Shown here in pieces: positions 26,989 to 35,915 of a DNA stretch of 64,000 nucleotides. Source of the DNA: Isoptericola halotolerans (GTDB lineage: Bacteria; Actinomycetota; Actinomycetes; Actinomycetales; Cellulomonadaceae); contig NZ_JABEZU010000001.1 of the NCBI RefSeq assembly GCF_013149785.1, positions 744,001-808,000 on the forward strand, written 5' to 3'. The notes under the pieces were generated by a model. It was not told where the DNA came from. It ran no database searches and saw nothing but the letters and a program-made list of their open reading frames with translations. A program made the translations under genes and the position numbers. Every line of letters begins with the position of its first letter. The stretch's first letter is position 1.

Positions 26989-29390
26989 ACGACGAGACCA
27001 CCCGCGGCGGGGGCTTCGCCCGGCAGGACACGAAGGCGCGCGAGGAGTTCCGCACCGGCACGGGGCGGGGCACCACCCGGCGCCACCAGGACGCGGTCCC
27101 CCGGGCGACGACGGCGCCCGCGCTGGTCGACCTGGCCGCCCTGCTCGTGCTGCTCGGCGCCGTGGCCGTCGGGTTCGGCCCGGCGTGGGGTTCGCCCGGC
27201 TACCTGCTGCCCGCCGTCGGGGGCCTGGTCGTGGGTCTGGGCGTGGCCTGGCTGGGAGCCTGGCGCCGCTTCTCGGCGGTGACCGTCACGGGGCTGGCGG
27301 TGCTGGGCTACCTGCTGCTCGGCGGTGTCTTCGCCCTGCCCGGCGCGGCCGTCCTCGGTGTGCTCCCGAGCCTGACGACCCTGCACGACCTGCTCGTCGG
27401 CGCGGTCGAGGGCTGGAAGCAGTTCGTGACGACGTCGCCGCCTCTCGAGTCGTTCCCGGACCTCGCCGTCGTCCCGTACCTGCTGATGCTGGTGGTCGCG
27501 CTGGTGGCCGGCACGATCGCGTGGCGCGCCCGGCACGCCGTGTGGGCCCTGGCCCCGGTCGTGGTCGGGTTCGTCGCGGTCATCCTGCTCGGGACGCTGG
27601 ACGAGGCCCTGCCGGTGCTGCAGGGCGGCGTGATCGCGCTGGTCGGCCTGCTCTGGGGCGGGGTCCGCGCCATGGAGGCACGCGTCGGGACGCACTCGAT
27701 CGCGACGGAGTCGAGCAGTGCCGCGATCCGGCGCCTGCGCTGGTACCGGGTGCGCACCGGTGCGGCGATCCTCGGTGCCGCGGCGCTCACGGCGGCGTTC
27801 GTCGCGCCCGCGATCATGCCGGAGCAGCCGCGCACGGTGCTGCGGGAGACGATCGTGCCACCGCTGGACCTGCACCAGTACGCGAGCCCGCTCGTCGCGT
27901 TCCGGCACTACGTGAAGGAGCGCCGCACCGACGAGCTGTTCACCTTCGAGAACCTCCCGGACGACGGCCGCGTCCGCCTGGCGACGCTCGACCGGTACGA
28001 CGGCGTGGTCTTCGACGCCTCCGGTGACGGTGGTGACACCGGTGTCTACAGCCGCGTGGGCGAGCACATCGCGACGGCGGCGACGGGAGAGCCCGTCGAG
28101 GTCACGGTCTCCGTCACGGGGTACGACGGCGTGTGGGTGCCGGAGGTCGGCGCGCTCACCGGCGTGCGCTGGAGCGGCCCGAACGCTGCCGCGCAGGACG
28201 CCTCGACGTACTACAACTCGGCGACGCGCACGGCGATCACCACCGCGGGGCTGCGCCCCGGCGACTCCTACACGCTCAACGCGGTGGTGCAGGACCTCCC
28301 GGACGAGGAGGAGCTGCGTCGGTCGACGATCGCGGAGGCGGACCTGCCTCCGGTCCAGGACCGCGCCGTCCCGGCCGGTCTGCCGGGCAAGGCGGTGCAG
28401 TTCACCGGTGAGGAGACCGACGCCACGACCAAGCTCTTCCTCCTGCGGGACCTGCTGGCGTCCTCGGGCGTGCTGTCGAGCGGGCTCGAGGGCCAGCTGC
28501 CCTCCCGTCCGGGTCACTCCGCCGAGCGGATCGACACGCTCGTGCAGGAGGAGAAGATGGTGGGCGACGACGAGCAGTTCGCCGTCGCCCTGGCGCTCAT
28601 GGCACGCCAGTCGGGCATCCCCGCCCGCGTGGTGATGGGTTTCGCGCCGACCGAGGACAGCAGCTACGAACCCGGTGAACCGTGGACGGTGCTGGGCAGC
28701 GACGTCCGCGCCTGGGTCGAGGTGCCGTTCGAGGGCCACGGCTGGGTACCGGTCGAGGCCGTTCCCGAGGAGCAGCCGAAGATCCAGCCCGAACCGCAGT
28801 CCGAGGAGGTTCCCAAGCCCCCGGTGCTGCAGGAGCCCGAACCTCCCGAGGAGCCCGACCAGGCCCGGTCCGGCAGCGTCGAGGACGAGGAGAAGGACGA
28901 CGAGGTCGACAACGAGGCCTTCGACTGGGCGCGCTTCGGCCTGATCGTCCTGGCCGTGGGCATCCCGCTGCTGCTGGTGCTGGGCCCGATCGTCGCGATC
29001 CTCGCGTTCAAGGCGCGACGACGGACCCGACGGCGGTCCGCCGACGAGCTCACCGCGCGGTTCAGCGGGGGCTGGCACGAGGTCGTCGACGTCGCCACCG
29101 ACCTCGGCAGCACCGTGCCGGCCTCGGCGACCCGGCGGGAGAGCGCCGACCTGATCGCCACGGCGCACCAGGCACCCGGTACGCTCGCTGTCGCCCACCG
29201 CGCGGACGCGAGCGTCTTCGGGGCGGGCGAGTCCAGCGTCGCGGACGCCGAAGGGTACTGGCAGGAGATCGACCAGCTCGTCGGCGGCATGCGTGCAGGG
29301 GTGCCACGGGGTCGTCGGCTCCGGGCGGCGCTCTCCCTGCGCTCCGTCCGCGCGCGCAGCCGCTGGGGCAGGAGCGAGGAGAGACGATGA
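26985..29390 (+). CDS. TgpA-like membrane protein with degenerate transglutaminase domain
   Basis: An 801-residue membrane protein with about six N-terminal helices (residues 45-215), one more near 260, an extracytoplasmic transglutaminase-like domain (about 440-600), an acidic Pro/Glu-rich stretch, a further helix (about 645-670) and a cytoplasmic tail. In active TgpA-type domains the catalytic residues sit in GYCEQFA, HAWVEV and PFDPTP. Here the equivalents are GDDEQFA (Asp529), RAWVEV (Arg575) and PVEAVP, so Cys, His and Asp are all replaced. The fold-defining residues around them (ARQSGIPARVVMGF, GHGWVPV) remain. It is therefore probably a binding or structural pseudo-enzyme. The N-terminus (about 45 residues) is cytoplasmic and basic. 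Confidence 0.88.
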   Translation: MNDETTRGGGFARQDTKAREEFRTGTGRGTTRRHQDAVPRATTAPALVDLAALLVLLGAVAVGFGPAWGSPGYLLPAVGGLVVGLGVAWLGAWRRFSAVTVTGLAVLGYLLLGGVFALPGAAVLGVLPSLTTLHDLLVGAVEGWKQFVTTSPPLESFPDLAVVPYLLMLVVALVAGTIAWRARHAVWALAPVVVGFVAVILLGTLDEALPVLQGGVIALVGLLWGGVRAMEARVGTHSIATESSSAAIRRLRWYRVRTGAAILGAAALTAAFVAPAIMPEQPRTVLRETIVPPLDLHQYASPLVAFRHYVKERRTDELFTFENLPDDGRVRLATLDRYDGVVFDASGDGGDTGVYSRVGEHIATAATGEPVEVTVSVTGYDGVWVPEVGALTGVRWSGPNAAAQDASTYYNSATRTAITTAGLRPGDSYTLNAVVQDLPDEEELRRSTIAEADLPPVQDRAVPAGLPGKAVQFTGEETDATTKLFLLRDLLASSGVLSSGLEGQLPSRPGHSAERIDTLVQEEKMVGDDEQFAVALALMARQSGIPARVVMGFAPTEDSSYEPGEPWTVLGSDVRAWVEVPFEGHGWVPVEAVPEEQPKIQPEPQSEEVPKPPVLQEPEPPEEPDQARSGSVEDEEKDDEVDNEAFDWARFGLIVLAVGIPLLLVLGPIVAILAFKARRRTRRRSADELTARFSGGWHEVVDVATDLGSTVPASATRRESADLIATAHQAPGTLAVAHRADASVFGAGESSVADAEGYWQEIDQLVGGMRAGVPRGRRLRAALSLRSVRARSRWGRSEERR

Positions 29391-30916
29391 GCGACGTGGT
29401 CTGTGCGGGCTGCGGGTCGGGCCAGCGTGCCGGGGCACCGTACTGTGCCGTGTGCGGGCAGGAGTTCCCGCGCACCGGGCGACCGGTGGAGATCTCTCCG
29501 GACGGCCCGCGGGGCGGCGTCCAGCAGGCTTTCGGGCAGCAGGCGCACGGCGGGGGTGACCCGGGCGACCCCGTCTCGATGATGCACACCGGCACCACGG
29601 AGCCCGAGCACGTGACGGCGACGCAGGTACCGGCCTCCTACCGGCAGCCTCCCGAGGAGCCGGCGGCGACACCCTCGTTCGCTCATGTGGGTCGACGCTT
29701 GGTCGCGCACCTGATCGACGGTGCGATCGCCGGGCTGCTGTTCGGGGCCGTCTACGGCGTCGGCTTCGCGTTCGTCGACCTCCCGGCAGGGGTGTACACG
29801 CCCGAGGACCCGGAGTTCGCCGCGGTCCTCGGCTCCATCCTCACCGTGCTGGGCGTCGCGCTGGCCGTCCTGCTCGGGTACGGGGTGTTCCAGCTCGTCT
29901 GGGAGGGGCGTGCCGGCCGGACGGTGGGCCACCTGATGCTCGGGATGCGCGTCCAGGGTGCCGACGACGGGATGCCGATCGGGGTGGGCCGGGCCTTCCT
30001 GCGGTACCTGGTGGTCGCCGCCGGGTCGCTGGTGCTCGGGATCGGCCAGCTCGTCGTGCTGCTCAGCCCCCTGTGGGACGCGAGCGGTCGCAAGCAGGGC
30101 TGGCACGACAAGGCCGCCAAGGCCGTGGTCGTCGACGCCCGCGCCAGGTCCACCGCAGCGGCTGCGGCACCGTCGGCGACGGCGTCACAGGCCTCCGCGC
30201 CCAGGACTCCCGCGCCCACGACCTACCCGGTGGTCCACCCGACCCCCCACCAGGCCGAGCTCCCGACGCCGGCACCCACGGTGCCACCCGCCGTCGGCGG
30301 GCTCGCCGGGCCCTCGGGTGCGTACGGCGCGGGTACCTACGGAGCGCCCGCCGCGGCGGCGCCGTCGCCGCCCGTCGCCGACAGCCTCATCACCGGGGTG
30401 CCCGGCGTGACGAGCGACAGCCCGGCACCGGCTCCCGCCGTCGCCCCCGAGGCCACCCCGGACGCCGCCCCCCAGGCCCCGGACGCCGCGCCCGACGCCC
30501 TGCCCTCCGAGCACACCTCGTTCGGGGAGACGCGGATGCAGGCACCGGCTCAGCGCCAGGCGCTCTCGCCCGCGCCGGTGGCAGCCGTCGAGCTCGAGCT
30601 CGAGTCGGGCGCCCGGCAGACCGTCGACCGGCTCGCCCGGATCGGCCGGAACCCGGACGCCGCCACCGGCGAGGAGGTCCTGCTCATCCGGATCGAGGAC
30701 CCGAGCCGGTCCGTGTCGAAGAACCACGCCGACCTCGGGGTCGACTCCGCGGGCCTGTGGCTGACCGACCGGGGATCCACCAACGGCACCGTCATCTCGG
30801 CGGCAGGGCTGCCGCCCCGGGTGGCGGAGCCCGGCGCACGGGTCCGCGTCCCGATGGGTTCGACCATCCACGTGGGCGACCGGCAGGTCGTCGTCCACCC
30901 GGGACGCGGCGCATGA
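29387..30916 (+). CDS. Zinc-ribbon, RDD membrane and FHA domain protein
   Basis: A 509-residue modular protein. A zinc ribbon opens it (CAGC...CAVC, residues about 6-23). An RDD-type membrane domain follows (about 102-240) with LVAHLIDGAIAGLLF, WEGRAGRTVGHLMLGMRV and KQGWHDKAAKAVVV. A long Ala/Pro-rich linker (about 245-395) leads to a C-terminal FHA domain (about 405-505) with IGRNPD, SVSKNHADL and DRGSTNGT, the phosphothreonine-binding loops. It probably tethers a phosphoprotein at the membrane under control of the Hanks kinase three genes downstream. It overlaps both neighbours by four bases. Confidence 0.9.
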   Translation: MSDVVCAGCGSGQRAGAPYCAVCGQEFPRTGRPVEISPDGPRGGVQQAFGQQAHGGGDPGDPVSMMHTGTTEPEHVTATQVPASYRQPPEEPAATPSFAHVGRRLVAHLIDGAIAGLLFGAVYGVGFAFVDLPAGVYTPEDPEFAAVLGSILTVLGVALAVLLGYGVFQLVWEGRAGRTVGHLMLGMRVQGADDGMPIGVGRAFLRYLVVAAGSLVLGIGQLVVLLSPLWDASGRKQGWHDKAAKAVVVDARARSTAAAAAPSATASQASAPRTPAPTTYPVVHPTPHQAELPTPAPTVPPAVGGLAGPSGAYGAGTYGAPAAAAPSPPVADSLITGVPGVTSDSPAPAPAVAPEATPDAAPQAPDAAPDALPSEHTSFGETRMQAPAQRQALSPAPVAAVELELESGARQTVDRLARIGRNPDAATGEEVLLIRIEDPSRSVSKNHADLGVDSAGLWLTDRGSTNGTVISAAGLPPRVAEPGARVRVPMGSTIHVGDRQVVVHPGRGA

Positions 30917-31767
30917 CCGCCGGCGAGCTCGTGCTGAGCTGGGGTGCCGCGACGCACGAAGGGCTCCGGCGCCGCGTCAACGAGGACGGCTTCCTCGCGG
31001 GCGACGGTGTGTTCCTCGTGGCCGACGGCATGGGTGGTCACGACGCCGGGGAGGTCGCGAGCGCCCTGGCCCTCGAGGCACTGAGCCCGCTGCGTGACGT
31101 CACCCGGGTCGACCCCGACGTCGTCGTCGGCCTCGTCACGGCGGCGCAGGCGCGCATCCGCGGCATCGACACGGGCCCTGGGGGGCGCGCCGCCGGCACC
31201 ACCCTGACCGGTGCGGTGGTCGCCTACCAGGACGACGTGCCCTACTGGCTGTTCGTGAACGTCGGTGACTCCCGCACGTACCTGCTGTCCGGCGGCACGC
31301 TGGACCAGGTGAGCGTGGACCACTCGGAGGTCCAGCAGCTCGTCGACGCGGGGCTGCTCACGGAGGAGGAAGCCCGCCGGCACCCGCGCCGGAACGTGGT
31401 CACGCGGGCGCTCGGGGCGGACGAGACGCCTGCCCCGGACTTCCGCTACGTGCCGGTGGTCCTGGACGACCGGCTCCTGGTCTGCTCCGACGGGCTGACC
31501 GTCGAGCTCACGGACGAGCGCATCACCCAGGTGCTGCTCGACCACGCGGACCCGCAGCAGGCGGCCGCCCGCCTGGTCGACGAGGCGATCGCCGCCGGGG
31601 GGCGGGACAACATCACGGTCGTCGTCGTCGACGTCACGGGCGGGAACGACGCCGACCGGACGGTCACGAGCCCGCGGGGCGCCTGGGAGCCGGACGAGGA
31701 CACGGTGCCGAGCGGTGCGTCGGCCCCAGGTCGGGACGGTTCGCCACGAGCACAGGAGGACGCATGA
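30913..31767 (+). CDS. PP2C-type serine/threonine protein phosphatase
   Basis: Cytosolic metal-dependent phosphatase of 284 residues. Metal-binding and catalytic motifs are complete: RRVNEDGF, VADGMGGHDAGEVAS, VNVGDSRTYL, LVCSDGLTVEL and GGRDNITVVVVDV. The last 35 residues are an acidic/Ser-rich tail. It is the natural antagonist of the Ser/Thr kinase encoded 1.8 kb downstream and would reset phosphorylation of the FHA-binding partners in this locus. Start and stop both overlap neighbours (ATGA), so its expression is tied to theirs. Confidence 0.94.
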   Translation: MTAGELVLSWGAATHEGLRRRVNEDGFLAGDGVFLVADGMGGHDAGEVASALALEALSPLRDVTRVDPDVVVGLVTAAQARIRGIDTGPGGRAAGTTLTGAVVAYQDDVPYWLFVNVGDSRTYLLSGGTLDQVSVDHSEVQQLVDAGLLTEEEARRHPRRNVVTRALGADETPAPDFRYVPVVLDDRLLVCSDGLTVELTDERITQVLLDHADPQQAAARLVDEAIAAGGRDNITVVVVDVTGGNDADRTVTSPRGAWEPDEDTVPSGASAPGRDGSPRAQEDA

Positions 31768-33521
31768 CGACCGCCGAGTACACCGAGGGCACCGCCCGTG
31801 CGATCGTGCGCGGCGACACGGTGGTGCTGCTTCCGGAGCCGGTGAGCGCCGAGCTGGTCGACCGGGTCTGGGCCGTGCTGCCCGACGCGAGCGCACCGGA
31901 CGGCGACGCCGGGGCACCGTCCGGCGGCGTGGTCGCCGTCGTCGGGGTCCTCGCCCACGTCTCGGGCACCCTCACGGACATCCCGCCGTTCGCGGTGGCC
32001 ACCTGGGACGCGTCCCGGCGGACCGCCCGCGTCGCCGTGCGCGGCACGGCGGCCTCCGTCGTCGTCACGACCGACGACGGAGAGGCAGAGATCACGGGTG
32101 CCGACGTGCTGATGTGGGCCGAACGAGTCGTCGAGGGTGCGACGGGGATCCACGTGCGCAGCGCCGGTGCGGAGAGCGCCGCCCCGGTGTGGCCGCTGCT
32201 GGGCGGCGTGGTCCGGGCGTCCACGGTGCGCTGCGGTGAGCACGAGCACGCGTCGACCACCACCGCTGCCGCACCGGCCGCGCCGGACCTGGAGACGCCC
32301 GACGACCCGGGCACCTGGCCCGTCCCCGGGCAGCGAACGCTCGTCGCGCCGTCGGACGCACCGCTCAGCCAGGAGACCATCGTCGGCAGCGTCGAGGCGC
32401 CCCCGGTGCCGACGGGGGCGAGCCCCGCCGAGGAACCCGTGGCGCCCGCCGCCGCGCCGGGCTCCACGGACGCCGACCCCGCCCGCGACGCCGGGGCGTC
32501 GGTCGCTTCTGCGGACGCGGAGCCGGGTCCGGGTGATCCTGGGGTCTCCGAGAACACGATGCTGGGCGACGACGGGGACGGCTACGAGCACCTCTTCGGC
32601 GACACCGTCTTCCGCCGGGTCGAGGACGCCGCCGTCCGGGTCGTCGAGGAGGATGACGACGCACCGTCGGACGCCGTGCCGCCCGTCGAGCCGGCGGCCG
32701 TCGAGCCGGTGCCCTCCGCTCCCGTCTCGTCCCTCACCCTCGCACCGGACGCGCCCTCGCAGCCCGATCTCGCGCCCGGGGACGGGCTCATCGCCGAGGT
32801 GCCCGGTGCTGGTGGGCCGCCGCCGTCGTCGCCGCTGGCCGGCACCCCCGGTGCCGTCTCCCGGGCGGCAGCCGTCGACTCCGCACCGCAGGCCGGTCCG
32901 AGCGTGGACGCCGGTCAGGACGGCCTCGACGACCACGACGGCCACACCATCATGTCCGGCGAGCTCGCGGCGCTGCGCGAGGCCGCCGGGGACGTCCCGC
33001 AGTTCAGCGTCCCGGCACCCCCCGGGGCGCAGGACGTGCTGGCCCTGACCTGTCCGCAGGGCCACCCGAACCCCCCGACGCGGGAGCTCTGCCGCACCTG
33101 TCGCACGCCGCTCGACGGTGACCCGCGGCTCGTGCCACGTCCCCTGCTGGGCCGCATCCTCGTCTCCTCCGGGGTGGCCACGGGCGGCACGATCGACGTG
33201 GACGGCGGCCAGGCGGTCGAGCTCGACCGGGACGTCGTGGTGGGGCGCCGCCCGCGCACGTCGACGACGTCGGCGGACCGGATCCCGCGTCTCGTGACCG
33301 TCACGAGCCCCCAGCACGACATCTCGCGGTCGCACGTCGAGGTCACGCTCGAGGAGTGGCACGTGCTGGTCGAGGACCTCGCCACCACCAACGGCACGAT
33401 GCTGCTGCGTCCCGGCCAGGAGCCGCGGCGCCTGCACCCGCACCAGAAGGAGATCGTCGCGGACGGTGACGTGGTCGAGCTCGGCGACGGCGTCACCCTG
33501 ACGTTCGAGGGGATCTGGTGA
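31764..33521 (+). CDS. FHA domain protein with internal zinc ribbon
   Basis: A 585-residue soluble protein. Residues 1-165 form an unrecognised alpha/beta domain. A long low-complexity Ala/Pro/Asp-rich linker (about 165-420) follows, then a zinc-ribbon-like segment with CPQGHPNPPTRELCRTC, and a C-terminal FHA domain (about 470-585) with VVGRRPR, DISRSHVEV and TTNGTMLL. The linker contains several Thr residues in acidic settings (for example QETIVGS and ENTMLGDD) that could be kinase targets recognised by FHA domains, as in GarA-type switches; this is inference. It lies between the phosphatase and the kinase genes and starts within the phosphatase stop. Confidence 0.85.
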   Translation: MTTAEYTEGTARAIVRGDTVVLLPEPVSAELVDRVWAVLPDASAPDGDAGAPSGGVVAVVGVLAHVSGTLTDIPPFAVATWDASRRTARVAVRGTAASVVVTTDDGEAEITGADVLMWAERVVEGATGIHVRSAGAESAAPVWPLLGGVVRASTVRCGEHEHASTTTAAAPAAPDLETPDDPGTWPVPGQRTLVAPSDAPLSQETIVGSVEAPPVPTGASPAEEPVAPAAAPGSTDADPARDAGASVASADAEPGPGDPGVSENTMLGDDGDGYEHLFGDTVFRRVEDAAVRVVEEDDDAPSDAVPPVEPAAVEPVPSAPVSSLTLAPDAPSQPDLAPGDGLIAEVPGAGGPPPSSPLAGTPGAVSRAAAVDSAPQAGPSVDAGQDGLDDHDGHTIMSGELAALREAAGDVPQFSVPAPPGAQDVLALTCPQGHPNPPTRELCRTCRTPLDGDPRLVPRPLLGRILVSSGVATGGTIDVDGGQAVELDRDVVVGRRPRTSTTSADRIPRLVTVTSPQHDISRSHVEVTLEEWHVLVEDLATTNGTMLLRPGQEPRRLHPHQKEIVADGDVVELGDGVTLTFEGIW

Positions 33522-33528
33522 GGCGCGG

Positions 33529-35199
33529 ATGAGCAGCAAGCGCGCGCCGTCGGCGCCCCCGGAGATCCCCGGCTACGAGTTCCGCCAGCTCATCGGCTCC
33601 GGCGGGTTCTCGGACGTCTTCCTGTACGAGCAGCGCCGTCCGCGGCGGCAGGTCGCCGTCAAGGTGCTCCTCAAGGAGTGGTCCAGCGACACGCAGCGGG
33701 CGGCCTTCGACGCCGAGGCCGACCTCATGGCCACGCTCGGCAACCACCCCTCGATCGTCACGATGTTCGAGGCCGGGGTGGCCCCGGACAACCGTCCGTA
33801 CCTCGCGATGGAGCACTGCTCGCGGCCGAACCTGGGGTCGCGGTACCGCCGCGAGAGGTTCTCCGTGGCCGAGGCGATGCGCACCACGATCCAGATCGCC
33901 GGAGCGGTCGAGACCGCGCACCGGCTCGGGATCCTGCACCGGGACATCAAGCCCGCGAACATCCTGGTGACCCAGTTCGGGCACCCGGTGCTCACGGACT
34001 TCGGCATCTCCTCGACCGTGGACTCGGCGTCGGTGGCCGAGGGCATGTCGATCCCGTGGTCGCCGCCCGAGTCCTTCGGCGACCCGCCGGTGAGCGGCAT
34101 CGCCACGGACGTCTGGGCCCTCGGTGCCACCTGCTACACGCTGCTGGCCGGCCGCACGCCGTTCGAGGTGCCGGGCGGGTCGAACGCGTCTGCCGACCTC
34201 ATGAGTCGCATCGCGACGGCCCCGCTGCCCGGCACCGGTCGCGGAGACGTGCCGGACTCCCTCGAACGGGTGCTCCGCATCGCGATGGCCAAGCACCCGT
34301 CGTCGCGGTACCCGACGGCCCTGGCGTTCGCCCGCGCGATGCAGCAGGTCCAGGTCGAGCTGGCGCGCGACATGACGCCGATCGACATCCTCGACGAGTC
34401 CGGTGGGGTGCACGCCGAGGACGACGACGCCGCGGACGGCACGCGGATGAACCGGATCACCGCGATCGACCCCGGGCAGGCGCCGCCGGACGCCGGGCAG
34501 CCCCGTGCAGCGGCATCGCCGGCCCCGGCCGGCTCGCCGGTCTCCGCGAGCTCGGCGGCGAGCCCTGTGGTCCCGGGCGGTCCGGTACCCGTAGCGGGCG
34601 GCCCGCCGGTGCCGTCGGTCGGTGGATCCGCGTCCGTGGGCTCCGGCCCTGGCTCGGTGCCCACGGTCCAGGGCGGGTCGCAGTGGGCCCTCCCCCTGGA
34701 CGAGACGGTCCATCGGGCGCCGGAGCCGGCGTCGAGCACCCCGGACGACGGCGGGGACGACGACGCGCGGTCACGACGGGCGTGGTGGCCTCTCGTGGGC
34801 GGCGCCGTCGGGCTGCTGGGCGTCGGCGCCCTCGTCTGGTGGCTGTCCACCGGGACGGGTGGGCCGCAGGACGTCGAGCCGGAGGCCGGACCGACGGACG
34901 TCAACCCGGTCGAGGCGGTCGGGGGGTACGTCCCCCCTGTCCGTGGACTGGATGCCGAGGTCGCCGGTGACGAGGTCGTGGTCACCTGGGAGCCGCCTCG
35001 CGAGACGCGAGAGGGCGACGTCTACGGGTGGCGGCAGCTGTCCCTGACCGGGCAGTCGCCGTACCAGGAGGTCGGCGAGACGACGGTGCGGGTCCCCGCC
35101 GACCCGGCGCAGGACGTCTGCGTCGAGGTGGTCGTGGTGCGGGACGGCAAGCAGTCCGCTCAGGCCGAGCAGGTGTGCGTCGGTTCCGACGAGGCATGA
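33529..35199 (+). CDS. Membrane Hanks-type serine/threonine protein kinase
   Basis: A 556-residue receptor-like kinase. The kinase domain is at residues 15-275: IGSGGFSDVF loop, catalytic Lys45 in VAVKVLL, HRDIKPAN at 137-144 and DFG at 157-159. WSPPES replaces the usual APE-like motif. A Pro/Ala/Gly-rich juxtamembrane linker (about 300-410) leads to one membrane helix (about 418-440) and a small extracytoplasmic domain with fibronectin-like strands (LDAEVAGDEVVVTWEPP). It lacks the PASTA repeats of PknB, so its signal differs from muropeptides. The partners are probably the FHA proteins and phosphatase of this locus. It begins seven bases after the preceding stop. Confidence 0.93.
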   Translation: MSSKRAPSAPPEIPGYEFRQLIGSGGFSDVFLYEQRRPRRQVAVKVLLKEWSSDTQRAAFDAEADLMATLGNHPSIVTMFEAGVAPDNRPYLAMEHCSRPNLGSRYRRERFSVAEAMRTTIQIAGAVETAHRLGILHRDIKPANILVTQFGHPVLTDFGISSTVDSASVAEGMSIPWSPPESFGDPPVSGIATDVWALGATCYTLLAGRTPFEVPGGSNASADLMSRIATAPLPGTGRGDVPDSLERVLRIAMAKHPSSRYPTALAFARAMQQVQVELARDMTPIDILDESGGVHAEDDDAADGTRMNRITAIDPGQAPPDAGQPRAAASPAPAGSPVSASSAASPVVPGGPVPVAGGPPVPSVGGSASVGSGPGSVPTVQGGSQWALPLDETVHRAPEPASSTPDDGGDDDARSRRAWWPLVGGAVGLLGVGALVWWLSTGTGGPQDVEPEAGPTDVNPVEAVGGYVPPVRGLDAEVAGDEVVVTWEPPRETREGDVYGWRQLSLTGQSPYQEVGETTVRVPADPAQDVCVEVVVVRDGKQSAQAEQVCVGSDEA

Positions 35200-35218
35200 C
35201 GACGAGGACGGGGGAGAG

Positions 35219-35914
35219 ATGAGCGAGCTGGCGATCGAGTTCTGCGGCGAGTGGTTCCACCCGGAGCCCGGTGAGCCGTTCGACGTCGGGCGTGAGGGCG
35301 ACCTCGCCATCGACGACAACCTCTACCTGCACCGCCGCTTCCTCCGGTTCGCCCGGGAGGACGGGATCTGGTGGCTGAGCAACATCGGCTCCGCGGTCGC
35401 GGCGACGGTCTGCGACCAGCGGGGCGGGGTCCAGTCCTGGCTGCCGCCCGGCAACCGCCTGCCGGTCGTGTTCCCGACGACGTCCGTGGTCTTCACGGCC
35501 GGCCCGACCACGTACGAGCTGACCGCCACCCTCACGGACGCCCCGTACGCGGAGGTCAACGCCGAGGAGCCCGCCACCGGGGACACCACCATCGGGGCCG
35601 TCCAGTTCACCATCAGCCAGAAGCAGCTGATCGTCGCGCTGTCCGAACCCATGCTGCGGCGCGAGGGCACCGGGCTGAGCGAGATCCCGTCCAGCGCGGA
35701 CGCGGCACGTCGGCTCGGGTGGGCCACCACCCGGTTCAACCGCAAGCTCGACAACGTCTGCGACAAGCTCGACCGCATCGGCGTCAAGGGCCTGCGCGGC
35801 GGGCCCGGCGGGGCGGCGACCAACCGGCGCGCGCGGCTCGTCGAGCACGCGGTCACCTCTCGCCTCGTGACCCAGGAAGACCTGCCGCTCCTCGATCTGA
35901 AGGACCCTGCCTGA
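35219..35914 (+). CDS. FHA-like and winged-helix candidate transcription regulator
   Basis: A 231-residue cytosolic protein. Residues 1-105 resemble an FHA fold (FDVGREGDLAIDDN, LHRRFLRF, WWLSNIGSA), although the usual Ser and Asn-Gly loop residues are only partly kept. Residues about 130-200 form a helix-rich winged-helix candidate: SQKQLIVALSEPMLRR, then IPSSADAARRLGW and TTRFNRKLDNVCDKLDRIGVKGLRG, where the HTH recognition helix would be. It may read phosphorylation by the kinase immediately upstream and regulate the locus; the 18-bp palindromes are possible targets. Neither point is proven. GGGGAGAG at 35211-35218 supports the ATG at 35219. The next gene begins one base past its stop. Confidence 0.75.
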   Translation: MSELAIEFCGEWFHPEPGEPFDVGREGDLAIDDNLYLHRRFLRFAREDGIWWLSNIGSAVAATVCDQRGGVQSWLPPGNRLPVVFPTTSVVFTAGPTTYELTATLTDAPYAEVNAEEPATGDTTIGAVQFTISQKQLIVALSEPMLRREGTGLSEIPSSADAARRLGWATTRFNRKLDNVCDKLDRIGVKGLRGGPGGAATNRRARLVEHAVTSRLVTQEDLPLLDLKDPA

Positions 35915-35915
35915 C

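Noticed and set aside
26985-29390. An active TgpA-type transglutaminase/protease
   Set aside because: The Cys, His and Asp positions are all substituted.
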